NCBI GenBank assembly: GCA_020026195.1
Contig: JAHHQW010000016.1
Span: 1-43,029, forward strand
DNA from: Prevotella sp.
GTDB taxonomy: Bacteria > Bacteroidota > Bacteroidia > Bacteroidales > Bacteroidaceae
Direction of reading: 5' to 3'
DNA: 43,029 nt
In this document: piece after piece, positions 32,793-40,469 of the stretch
How positions within the stretch are numbered: the first letter of the stretch is position 1
How the letters are laid out: the number at the start of each line of letters is the position of its first letter
Notes under the pieces: model-generated
What the model was told of the DNA's origin: nothing
The model's input: the letters and a program-made list of their open reading frames with translations, nothing else
Database searches by the model: none
Program-made: the position numbers and the translations under genes

Positions 32793-32960
32793 TGGAGGCA
32801 GGTCTTCTGACTTCGTCTCTCTTCCTATACCTTCCCGCCGTTATTAATTAAGGTGGCAGTGGCTTCTTCAAGGAAGCGATAATGAGACTCACAGCTGCGG
32901 GACAGTCCGGGATTTTCACCCTGTTCCCTTTTGATTGCGTGTTAGGCAAACCTCAACCGC
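32793..32960 (-). ncRNA. Cobalamin riboswitch
   Basis: On the minus strand the conserved elements appear in order: GAGGTTTGCCTAA, AAAAGGGAACAGGGTGAAAA, TCCCGGACTGTCCCGCAGCT, GAAGAAGCCACTGCC, CGGGAAGG, and the closing GAAGTCAGAAGACCTGCC. This is the B12-box architecture that binds adenosylcobalamin and represses expression when the cofactor is abundant. It is in the leader of the BtuF-like gene, which starts about 60 nt downstream. The predicted promoter is just upstream at 32963-32992. Confidence 0.95.
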
Positions 32961-32962
32961 TG

Positions 32963-32992
32963 CAAATGTATGTATTATTTGTGATATGGCAA
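32963..32992 (-). promoter_or_regulatory. Promoter of the riboswitch-BtuF transcript
   Basis: On the minus strand: TTG at 32992-32990, a 19-nt spacer and TACATTTG at 32970-32963. The transcript start would be just before the riboswitch. Confidence 0.65.
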
Positions 32993-33018
32993 AAAAATCT
33001 ATTATATTTATTGAAATA

Positions 33019-33050
33019 TTTGTCTAAATAAGTATTTATTGCTACATTTG
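33019..33050 (+). promoter_or_regulatory. Promoter of the ECF-type sigma factor gene
   Basis: TTTG at 33019-33022, a 20-nt spacer, and TACATTTG at 33043-33050, a consensus housekeeping promoter. It is divergent from the btuF promoter 27 nt away and leaves a leader of about 70 nt. Confidence 0.65.
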
Positions 33051-33128
33051 CAGCAATTATTAAAGTATTAACCATTAAAAACATTGCCTATCGATACAAT
33101 ATTTACTTAAACAAATGTAATTTAAAAA

Positions 33129-33725
33129 ATGAAAGATTTAAGGAATATGTCCGACGAAGATTTAGCGTTGGAGTATATCGATGGGAATAATAGTGCCTTC
33201 GACCTGCTTCTGTCTCGTAACGAGACAAAATTATTCTCATATATTTTATTTATGGTGAGAGACCGCCATGTGGCAGAAGATGTCTTCCAGGACACTTTCG
33301 TTAAGATTATCGTAAAACTTAACGAGGGTAAGTATCGTACTACTGGTAAGTTTTCTGCATGGGCAATGCGCATTGCTCATAATGTCATAATGGATCGCTT
33401 CAGAGAACAGAAGGTTGAGAATGTCGTTGAAACCGATGAGGAGAACGATATGTCGAACATCAGTCTCAGTGAGCTGCTGGTATCTAACGTTGAAGACGGT
33501 TTCGTACGCACCCAGGTGCTCCGCGATGTTGAGAAGATAATGAATAAACTTCCAGACTCACAGCGCGAGGTTGTATTTATGCGTTTTTATCAGAATCTTT
33601 CTTTCCGTGAGATCGCAGAACTGAAAGACATGAGTATAAACACAGCCCTTGGACGTATGAGATATGCTGTTATAAATATGCGCAAGATGGCACGTGAATA
33701 TAACGTAGCACTCCAGATGGAATAA
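33129..33725 (+). CDS. ECF-family RNA polymerase sigma factor
   Basis: The 198-residue product has region 2 (about residues 22-90: SRNETKLFSYILFMVRDRHVAEDVFQDTFVKI, FSAWAMRIAHNVIMDRFR) and region 4 (about 140-192: LPDSQREVVFMRFYQNLSFREIAELKDMS followed by a recognition helix), joined by an acidic linker (VVETDEENDMSN). This two-domain form is the ECF group. No anti-sigma gene or FecR-like receptor is next to it, so control may be by its own level or by a distant partner. The start is the first ATG, giving a family-sized protein. The gene is closed by a perfect 15-bp terminator shared with the convergent TetR gene. Confidence 0.93.
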   Translation: MKDLRNMSDEDLALEYIDGNNSAFDLLLSRNETKLFSYILFMVRDRHVAEDVFQDTFVKIIVKLNEGKYRTTGKFSAWAMRIAHNVIMDRFREQKVENVVETDEENDMSNISLSELLVSNVEDGFVRTQVLRDVEKIMNKLPDSQREVVFMRFYQNLSFREIAELKDMSINTALGRMRYAVINMRKMAREYNVALQME

Positions 33726-33767
33726 TATACCTTATTATATATAAGAGTTCCTATTATCACATAAACC

Positions 33768-33815
33768 AAATTCTCCCGCAAATGCAGCAGTAAATGCAAT
33801 TTTGCGGGAGAATTT
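33768..33815. terminator. Bidirectional terminator between sigma and TetR genes
   Basis: A perfect 15-bp stem (33768-33782 with 33801-33815; AAATTCTCCCGCAAA and its complement) with an 18-nt loop sits between convergent genes. A/T runs on both sides suit both directions. Confidence 0.85.
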
Positions 33816-33852
33816 ATTTAGCCTTAAAAGCTGTTTATGGAGTGTGTATGGA

Positions 33853-34491
33853 TTAATATTTACTATCTTTAGTAGTAAATTTTTCTAACATTTCGAGTCC
33901 TTTTTCAGTGCAGTATCCTCTGACGATAACCGATACAAAATTTGCAAACAGGTCCTTCATCGTAAACTTATCGTATAGCTTGTTCTGCATGATGTAACCC
34001 ATATAAGCCTCGCTCATACGTGTTATTATTTCGTAGTTGAGACCTTTGCGGAAGAAACCGTCTTCTACACCTTTGTTGAAGAATTCAATAGAACGTGCGC
34101 GTTTCAGTGAAGTCTGCTGTTTAAGATATTTAAGAACAGCAGGATAACGTTCCAGATCAGAATAGAAAGCAGGATTGACTTTCTTTACAACATCCATCCT
34201 TATTTCGTAGAATTTGAGCAAAACTTCCATGACGTTGCCCGCTTTGTTGTTTACAAAATCGTGCAGTTCTTCCAGTTCAGCTTCTGCCTTATATTTCATG
34301 CATTCAAGCAGAAGCTGTTCTTTGTCTCCGTAAAGTTCATAGAGGGTACGTTTCGATATTTTCAGCTTGCTGGAAATATCGTCCATCTTGACATTTTTTG
34401 TACCGTTCTTATAGAACATACTTACTGCGTATTTGCAAATTCTAAGCTTTGTTGACTGACGTTTTACGTCTTTACTACTACTTTTCTGCAT
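33853..34491 (-). CDS. TetR/AcrR-family transcriptional regulator
   Basis: With the ATG at 34491 the product has 212 residues. The N-terminal helix-turn-helix is typical (ICKYAVSMFYKNGTKNVKMDD, ISSKLKISKRTLYELYGDKEQLL), followed by an all-helical ligand-binding domain. The longer start at 34515 is unlikely, because a perfect -7 element (TAACTTTG, 34513-34520) overlaps it, which would place the transcript start downstream. The regulator is divergent from the malic enzyme gene, and the gap is only about 120 nt, so it may regulate itself or that gene. The ligand is unknown. Confidence 0.88.
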   Translation of the reverse strand: MQKSSSKDVKRQSTKLRICKYAVSMFYKNGTKNVKMDDISSKLKISKRTLYELYGDKEQLLLECMKYKAEAELEELHDFVNNKAGNVMEVLLKFYEIRMDVVKKVNPAFYSDLERYPAVLKYLKQQTSLKRARSIEFFNKGVEDGFFRKGLNYEIITRMSEAYMGYIMQNKLYDKFTMKDLFANFVSVIVRGYCTEKGLEMLEKFTTKDSKY

Positions 34492-34512
34492 ATTGGAGGA
34501 GAATTCTGCATG

Positions 34513-34520
34513 CAAAGTTA
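34513..34520 (-). promoter_or_regulatory. -7 element of the TetR-family gene
   Basis: Reads TAACTTTG on the minus strand, 21 nt before the ATG at 34491. It rules out the upstream in-frame ATG at 34515. No good -33 TTG is visible. Confidence 0.5.
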
Positions 34521-34563
34521 CAAAATTTTATTTGTATTGATGGTTTATTATAGAAAAAATACC

Positions 34564-34571
34564 TATCTTTG
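34564..34571 (+). promoter_or_regulatory. -7 element of the malic enzyme gene
   Basis: TATCTTTG, 40 nt before the ATG. TTG-like triplets upstream are not at the usual spacing. Confidence 0.45.
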
Positions 34572-34611
34572 CGGATACAACTATTTACGAATATCTTAAA
34601 TTTACACGATT

Positions 34612-35892
34612 ATGGTAAAAATCACAAAGGAAGCAGCATTAGAATATCACGAAACCGGCAGACCGGGCAAAATAGAAGTAATACCAACAAAGCCTCATTA
34701 TTCTCAGACAGACCTGAGTCTGGCTTATTCTCCTGGCGTTGCATACCCCTGTCTCGAGATCGAGCAGAATCCTGATGATGTTTACAGATATACAGATAAA
34801 GGAAACCTCGTTGCTGTAATCAGTAACGGTACGGCAGTCTTAGGACTCGGAAATATCGGTGCCATGAGTGGCAAACCCGTTATGGAAGGTAAGGGACTGT
34901 TATTTAAGATATATGGCGGCATTGACGTATTCGACATTGAAGTAGATGAAGAAGATCCTGCTAAGTTCTGCGAAGTAGTAGAGAAGATAGCTCCTACTTT
35001 CGGTGGAATCAACCTTGAAGACATCAAGGCTCCCGAATGTTTTGAGATAGAACAGCGTCTTAAGAAGACTCTCAATATTCCCGTGATGCACGACGACCAG
35101 CACGGTACAGCCATTATTTCGGCAGCCGGACTTAAGAATGCTCTCGAAGTAAACGGAAAGAATATCGCTGACGTTAAGATCGTTGTGAATGGTGCAGGTG
35201 CAGCAGCAATATCTTGCTCTAAACTGTACTGCGCTCTTGGTGCAAAGCATGAGAACATCATCATGCTCGACTCTCGTGGTGTTATCTACGAAGGACGCGA
35301 TCACGTTACAGAACAGAAAGCAGAGTTCGCTACAAAGCGTACAGACATACACACTCTCGAAGAGGCTGTGAAGGGTGCCGACGTATTCGTAGGACTTTCT
35401 AAGGGAAATGTCCTCTCGCAGGATATGGTTCGCTCAATGGCAAAGGCTCCGATTGTATTTGCCCTTGCTAATCCTACACCTGAGATTACATACGAAGATG
35501 CCATGGCATCACGCGATGACGTACTTATGAGTACAGGTCGTTCTGACTATCCTAACCAGATTAACAACGTAATCGGATTCCCCTATATCTTCCGTGGTGC
35601 CCTCGACGTTCATGCAAAGGCCATCAACGAAGAGATGAAGCTGGCAGCAGTACATGCTATTGCCGACCTTGCTAAGAAGGAAGTTCCCGAAGAAGTTAAG
35701 AAAGTTTACAAAGACAGTGTTCTCGAATTCGGTCCCGACTACTTCATTCCGAAACCTGTAGACCCGCGTCTGCTTGTTGAAGTTTCTTCTGCTGTTGCAA
35801 AGGCAGCTGTTGAAAGCGGAGTAGCACGTAAGAATATTACAGACTGGGATGCTTATCGCGAACATCTTCGTGAAATGAGAAGTAAATTATAA
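34612..35892 (+). CDS. Malic enzyme, short form without phosphotransacetylase domain
   Basis: The 426-residue protein decarboxylates malate to pyruvate with NAD(P). It has the malic N-terminal domain (LSLAYSPGVAYPCLEI, VLGLGNIGAMSGKPVMEGK, FDIEVDEEDPAKF, PVMHDDQHGTAII) and the NAD-binding domain (VVNGAGAAAISCSKL, IFALANPTPE). Many Bacteroidetes and proteobacterial MaeB proteins are about 760 residues, with a C-terminal phosphotransacetylase-like half. This one stops at REMRSKL, and no remnant of that half follows, so it is a naturally short enzyme like the Bacillus type. Cofactor preference cannot be read reliably. It is divergent from the TetR gene. Confidence 0.93.
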   Translation: MVKITKEAALEYHETGRPGKIEVIPTKPHYSQTDLSLAYSPGVAYPCLEIEQNPDDVYRYTDKGNLVAVISNGTAVLGLGNIGAMSGKPVMEGKGLLFKIYGGIDVFDIEVDEEDPAKFCEVVEKIAPTFGGINLEDIKAPECFEIEQRLKKTLNIPVMHDDQHGTAIISAAGLKNALEVNGKNIADVKIVVNGAGAAAISCSKLYCALGAKHENIIMLDSRGVIYEGRDHVTEQKAEFATKRTDIHTLEEAVKGADVFVGLSKGNVLSQDMVRSMAKAPIVFALANPTPEITYEDAMASRDDVLMSTGRSDYPNQINNVIGFPYIFRGALDVHAKAINEEMKLAAVHAIADLAKKEVPEEVKKVYKDSVLEFGPDYFIPKPVDPRLLVEVSSAVAKAAVESGVARKNITDWDAYREHLREMRSKL

Positions 35893-35950
35893 AATCCTCA
35901 TACAAAAAAATGGCAGGCGCTGACTGTGAAGCTGGTTGTCTGCAAAAATT

Positions 35951-35996
35951 TCAACGTAAACACATCCTTTTTTTAGTGTTTACGTTGATTTTTTTT
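35951..35996 (+). terminator. Terminator after the malic enzyme gene
   Basis: A perfect 13-bp stem TCAACGTAAACAC (35951-35963) / GTGTTTACGTTGA (35976-35988) followed by TTTTTTTTATA. Confidence 0.88.
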
Positions 35997-36129
35997 ATAC
36001 TCTTATTCCATTACATTTTAATCACTACAAAAAAGCACAGAGCCTTATGAATTATGCCTTCTGAGGAATAATGAAATTAAGAATAATTTATACCGAAGAA
36101 CATAATTGTATTGTTTTTTATGCATTTAG

Positions 36130-36160
36130 TTGCAAATATCAATTCAAATATGTATTTTTG
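36130..36160 (+). promoter_or_regulatory. Promoter of frr
   Basis: TTG at 36130-36132, a 20-nt spacer and TATTTTTG at 36153-36160, 24 nt before the ATG. Confidence 0.6.
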
Positions 36161-36184
36161 TCGTATAATTAAGATAATGACACT

Positions 36185-36745
36185 ATGATAGATGTAAAAG
36201 AAACATTAAGCGACGGTAGCGAAAGAATGGAAATGGCAGTGATGTTCCTTGAAGATCAGCTTGCAAAAATACGTGCAGGTCGTGCCAACTTCGCACTTGT
36301 AGACGGAATAAAGGTAGATTCTTACGGTTCAATGGTTCCTCTGAACCAGGTTGCAACTGTTACAATCCCCGATGCTCGTACAATAGCAATCAAGCCTTGG
36401 GATAAGAACGGCATAAAGAAAGTAGAGAAGGCCATCATGGACTCAGAAATTGGTATTACACCTGAGAACAACGGTGAAATAATCCGCCTCTGCATTCCAC
36501 AGCCTACAGAAGAGCGTCGTAGAGATCTCACAAAGCAGTGCAATAAGATTGGCGAGAAAGCTAAAATCGAAGTACGCAATGTGCGTTCAGATATTAAGAG
36601 CAAACTTTCAAAGGCTATCAAGGACGGTCTTTCTGAAGACGAAGAAAAGATAGCAGAAGAAGATCTTCAGGAAATGCACGACAAGTTCATGAAGAAGATT
36701 GATACACTGCTCGAAGAGAAGAACAAGGAAATAATGACAGTGTAA
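36185..36745 (+). CDS. frr: Ribosome recycling factor
   Basis: The 186-residue protein splits post-termination ribosomes together with EF-G. It is a full-length RRF: the N-terminal segment LAKIRAGRANFALVDGIKVDSYGS, the hinge and beta domain with VPLNQVATVTIPDARTIAIKPWDK, and the C-terminal three-helix half with RRDLTKQCNKIGEKAKIEVRNVRSD. Promoter and terminator flank it closely, so it is a single-gene unit. Confidence 0.97.
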   Translation: MIDVKETLSDGSERMEMAVMFLEDQLAKIRAGRANFALVDGIKVDSYGSMVPLNQVATVTIPDARTIAIKPWDKNGIKKVEKAIMDSEIGITPENNGEIIRLCIPQPTEERRRDLTKQCNKIGEKAKIEVRNVRSDIKSKLSKAIKDGLSEDEEKIAEEDLQEMHDKFMKKIDTLLEEKNKEIMTV

Positions 36746-36780
36746 GCACACTATAACAAGACTGAAAAGTCTTTCTTAAG

Positions 36781-36845
36781 AAGTTGAAAACTGAAGACAG
36801 CTGTTATATTGTCCTCGGTTTTCAACTTTCGACTTTTAAAAAGAA
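36781..36845 (+). terminator. Terminator after frr
   Basis: An 11-bp perfect outer stem AAGTTGAAAAC (36781-36791) / GTTTTCAACTT (36818-36828) continues into a further, mostly paired inner stem. A T-rich tail (TCGACTTTTAAA) follows. Confidence 0.75.
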
Positions 36846-36869
36846 ACCATACAATTATCACCATTCCGG

Positions 36870-37811
36870 ATGAAGCAGGGACTCGTAATTAAGAACACCG
36901 GCAGCTGGTATACTGTAAGAACTGCCGAAGGAGAGAACATAGACAGTAAAGTTAAAGGTAATTTCAGACTTAAGGGCATAAGGAGCACCAATCCCGTTGC
37001 CGTGGGCGATGTGGTGGACATAGACGTAAATTCTGAAGGTACTGCCTTTATCACAAACATCCACGATCGCCGAAACTACATCATACGTAAGGCATCTAAC
37101 CTCTCCAAGCAGAGTCATATTATAGCAGCTAACATCGACCGCGCCTTTCTTGTGGTCACCGTAAACTATCCCCGTACCCTCACTACTTTCATTGACAGAT
37201 TTTTAGCATCCGCAGAGGCTTACAGAGTTCCTGTGGTCCTGCTGTTTAATAAGACCGACCTGCTGACGGAAGAAGATGAGGAATATCAGAAGATGATGAT
37301 TAACCTGTATGAGACTATAGGTTACGAATGTATTGAAGTATCAGCTGAAACGGGTCTTGGCGTAGACAAGGTTAGCGAGATGCTCGGTGACAGAATATCA
37401 CTCTTCAGCGGTAACAGCGGAGTAGGCAAGAGCAGTCTGATAAACATTCTTATCCCTGGAGCAGAACAGCGTACGGCTGAGATTTCTGATGCACACAATA
37501 CAGGCATACATACCACGACATATAGTGAAATGCTACAGGTTCCCAGTGGGGGATGGGTAATAGATACCCCGGGCATAAAAGGTTTCGGAACATTCGACAT
37601 CGAACCCGAAGAAGTATGCAGTTACTTTAAGGAAATATTCGAATTCTCTAAGAAATGCCGTTTCAGCAACTGTACACACACACACGAACCGGGATGTGCA
37701 GTTCTCGAAGCATTAGAGAACCATTACATTGCTCCAAGCCGTTATCTCTCATACCTCAGTATGATGGAAGATAAGGATGAAAACAAATATAGAGAAGGTC
37801 ACTCTATGTAA
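36870..37811 (+). CDS. rsgA: Ribosome small subunit-dependent GTPase A
   Basis: The 313-residue circularly permuted GTPase helps in late 30S maturation. An N-terminal OB domain (about 1-65) is followed by the permuted G motifs: G4 LLFNKTDLL first, then G1 SGNSGVGKSSLINIL and G3 DTPGIKGF. The C-terminal zinc knuckle is CRFSNCTHTHEPGC (Cys-x4-Cys-x-His-x5-Cys). All motifs are intact. It is followed after 25 nt by the S9 peptidase gene; cotranscription is possible. Confidence 0.97.
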   Translation: MKQGLVIKNTGSWYTVRTAEGENIDSKVKGNFRLKGIRSTNPVAVGDVVDIDVNSEGTAFITNIHDRRNYIIRKASNLSKQSHIIAANIDRAFLVVTVNYPRTLTTFIDRFLASAEAYRVPVVLLFNKTDLLTEEDEEYQKMMINLYETIGYECIEVSAETGLGVDKVSEMLGDRISLFSGNSGVGKSSLINILIPGAEQRTAEISDAHNTGIHTTTYSEMLQVPSGGWVIDTPGIKGFGTFDIEPEEVCSYFKEIFEFSKKCRFSNCTHTHEPGCAVLEALENHYIAPSRYLSYLSMMEDKDENKYREGHSM

Positions 37812-37836
37812 TTAACCTGACCATAATAAAATATAT

Positions 37837-40266
37837 ATGAAAAAAATACTTTTAGCCTTAATGGCAGTTCTGCCTTCTATCTGTTTTGCACAGGTAAAGA
37901 CAGAAGTAACCAACTTCAAGCTCACCGGAAGCGTTGAAGTAACCGAACCTGTAATGATTGGTAACGTAGACGTTATGAACAAGCCGTTCGACGAAAACAC
38001 AATGCTTACAGGTCTTAAATTCTGTAACACAGCCGACAGCAAGGATTTTATTGGCGGAACACTTCCTCTAGTAGGAAAGAAATCGGCAGGAGAAATCTAT
38101 TTCTACATCGAGAACGATTCTTATCTTAAAGGTTCTCTGAAGGTAGAAGGACTTAAGAACTATAAACTTTTTGTTGATGGTAACGAAACATCAACACTCG
38201 CATTGCATCCTCTGCGTCACAAAGTAGCAGTGAGATACATCACCGAAGGCGGAGAAACTCCGAAGGTAATCATTGATGCCAGGGAAGAAGTAAAGTGTAC
38301 CACCGACGAGTGTCACAAATACGACATACATGATGTTCTCGACGGAGAACGTGTACTGGTGTCTAAGATTTCGCCATGTGGAAAATACTACATGGCAGTA
38401 TTTGTCAATACACTCAGCACTGGTGCAAGCAGCTATTACACACTGATCAAGGAAGTAAAGACCGGTCGTCTGATTGAGCGCCGCAACGGAACATCACTTA
38501 TGTGGATGCCCCGCACTTCGGCATACGTCTATGATGAAACAACAACGGGCGTTCGTCGTCTGCACAAGGTTAATCCCGTAAACGGAAGCGAAGAGATAAT
38601 AGCAGAGAATGTTCCCGCAGGACAGATAACATTCAGTCCCGATGAAAAATACCTCATCATAACAGGAACGGCAGAAGGTCCGAAGGAACGTAAGGATATG
38701 TACCGCATCATAAAGCCCGACGACCGTATTCCGGGATGGCGTTCTCGTCAGTATCTTGTAAAGTACGATATGGCGACAGGTATCTCTAACCAGATAACAT
38801 TCGGTAGTGAGACAGTAATGCTTTGCGATATTTCGGCAGATGCATCGAAACTTCTTGTAGCCGTAAACAAGTCACGTCTGGAGAAACGTCCTACAACCGT
38901 AATAGACCTGTATATAATAGATGCGAAGACATTAGAGTCGGAGAAAATTTTAGAGAACAGCGAGTTTACCGCAGCATTCCATTTCTCACCCGATGCAAAG
39001 GAAATACTTGTAGAGGCAAGTCCAGAGGCATTCGACGGTGTAGGATGCAACAATGATGGAGAACCCTATTCTAATATGTTCGACAATCAGCTTTATCTTC
39101 TTAACATAGCTTCAAAGAAGGTTACACCGCTGACATGCGACTTCAATCCTTCTGTAATGGGTTCGGTTTGGTCTCGTGCAGACGGTAAGATTTATATGCG
39201 TGTTGCCGACAGAGACTATGAGAGAGTATATGTGCTCAATCCCAAGAACCAGAAGATTACGATGCTGCCCCTCAAGGAAGAAGTAGTAAACAATTTCAGT
39301 CTTGCAACAGGCGAGCCCGTAATGACATACGTAGGTAACAGTACCGTAAATCCTCAGAAACTCTATTTCTACAATCTTGCAAAGAATAAGGAAATATGTC
39401 TTGAAGACAATTCTGCTGATATTCTGAAGAACGTTAAGATAGGAGAGTGCCACGACTGGAACTTCCTCTCAGAGCGCGGTGACACAATCTACGGAAGATT
39501 CTATCTCCCTCATGACTTTGATCCCGCAAAGAAATATCCTTTGATAGTAAACTATTATGGCGGATGCACACCAGTTAACCGTCAGTTCGGTACACGTTAT
39601 CCGCATGCATACTACACATCTTTAGGTTATGTAGTATATGTGGTACAGCCGGGTGGCGCAATAGGATTCGGACAGAAGTTCTCCTCACGTCACGTAAATA
39701 CATGGGGAAAGGGCGTTGCCGAAGACATCATAGAAGGAACAAAGAAATTCTGTGCAGAACATAAGTTTGTTGACAGTAGTAAGATAGGATGTATCGGAGC
39801 TTCTTATGGCGGATTCATGACACAGTATCTGCAGACAGTAACCGACATCTTTGCCTGCGCCATCAGTCATGCGGGTATCAGTAACATAGCAAGTTACTGG
39901 GGCGAAGGTTACTGGGGTTATTCGTACGGAGAAGTTGCCAGTGCAGGCAGTTATCCCTGGAATGCAGCCGACATGTATGTAAAGCAGAGTCCTCTTTTCA
40001 ATGCCGATAAGATTCACACACCGCTGCTGCTGCTACATGGTAACGCAGACACCAACGTTCCACTTATTGAGAGTATACAGATGTTCAATGCACTCAAACT
40101 CCTTGGCCGAGACGTGGCATTCGTACAGATTGACGGTGAAGACCATCATATAAAGGACTATCACAAGCGCATACTCTGGACGTATGCACAGATGGCATGG
40201 TTTGAGAAATATCTTAAAGGAAACGACAACTGGTGGAATGCAATGTTCCCCGAAACAAGTCTATAA
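37837..40266 (+). CDS. S9-family prolyl oligopeptidase-type peptidase (DPP IV-like), exported
   Basis: The 809-residue protein has a signal peptide (MKKILLALMAVLPSICFA), a beta-propeller region (about 110-530: FVNTLSTGASSYY, GQITFSPDEKYLIITG, EFTAAFHFSPDAKEILV) and a C-terminal alpha/beta-hydrolase domain. The catalytic serine is Ser656 in GCIGASYGGFMTQ, the Asp is about 738 in LLLHGNADTNVP, and the His is about 770 in GEDHHIKDY. Relatives cut short peptides after proline or alanine. In an asaccharolytic or peptide-using Bacteroidete it would serve peptide nutrition in the periplasm. Whether it cuts dipeptides or longer peptides cannot be decided. Confidence 0.92.
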   Translation: MKKILLALMAVLPSICFAQVKTEVTNFKLTGSVEVTEPVMIGNVDVMNKPFDENTMLTGLKFCNTADSKDFIGGTLPLVGKKSAGEIYFYIENDSYLKGSLKVEGLKNYKLFVDGNETSTLALHPLRHKVAVRYITEGGETPKVIIDAREEVKCTTDECHKYDIHDVLDGERVLVSKISPCGKYYMAVFVNTLSTGASSYYTLIKEVKTGRLIERRNGTSLMWMPRTSAYVYDETTTGVRRLHKVNPVNGSEEIIAENVPAGQITFSPDEKYLIITGTAEGPKERKDMYRIIKPDDRIPGWRSRQYLVKYDMATGISNQITFGSETVMLCDISADASKLLVAVNKSRLEKRPTTVIDLYIIDAKTLESEKILENSEFTAAFHFSPDAKEILVEASPEAFDGVGCNNDGEPYSNMFDNQLYLLNIASKKVTPLTCDFNPSVMGSVWSRADGKIYMRVADRDYERVYVLNPKNQKITMLPLKEEVVNNFSLATGEPVMTYVGNSTVNPQKLYFYNLAKNKEICLEDNSADILKNVKIGECHDWNFLSERGDTIYGRFYLPHDFDPAKKYPLIVNYYGGCTPVNRQFGTRYPHAYYTSLGYVVYVVQPGGAIGFGQKFSSRHVNTWGKGVAEDIIEGTKKFCAEHKFVDSSKIGCIGASYGGFMTQYLQTVTDIFACAISHAGISNIASYWGEGYWGYSYGEVASAGSYPWNAADMYVKQSPLFNADKIHTPLLLLHGNADTNVPLIESIQMFNALKLLGRDVAFVQIDGEDHHIKDYHKRILWTYAQMAWFEKYLKGNDNWWNAMFPETSL

Positions 40267-40286
40267 AATAAATTCACATTAACCAC

Positions 40287-40337
40287 AAGGCGGCAGACAG
40301 TAACGCGACAGTTTACGGTCTGCCGCCTTTATTTTTT
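40287..40337 (+). terminator. Terminator after the S9 peptidase gene
   Basis: A perfect 12-bp GC-rich stem (40287-40298 with 40318-40329; AAGGCGGCAGAC and its complement) followed by TATTTTTT. Confidence 0.92.
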
Positions 40338-40385
40338 AAATACACCGACATATTACCGTAGTTTGTAAAAGAAAACTTTAAAAGA

Positions 40386-40417
40386 TTGGTGATATACGAT
40401 AAAAATGCCTACCTTTG
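40386..40417 (+). promoter_or_regulatory. Promoter of the nucleoside-recognition membrane protein gene
   Basis: TTG at 40386-40388, a 21-nt spacer and TACCTTTG at 40410-40417. The leader before the ATG is about 45-50 nt. Confidence 0.6.
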
Positions 40418-40469
40418 CCCGCGTTTTGAAAAAGACCTTAAATAAGATATTATAAAAACATAAAAATAT

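Noticed and set aside
34492..34515. Longer start of the TetR-family protein
   Set aside because: The -7 element TAACTTTG at 34513-34520 overlaps this ATG, so it would not be in the transcript.
34782..35264. 160-codon and other long minus-strand frames inside the malic enzyme
   Set aside because: Shadow frames of a strongly conserved enzyme; no family resemblance.
35910..36050. 46-codon frame with a hydrophobic segment after the malic enzyme
   Set aside because: It is built across the strong terminator hairpin at 35951-35996; the hydrophobic residues come from its T-run.
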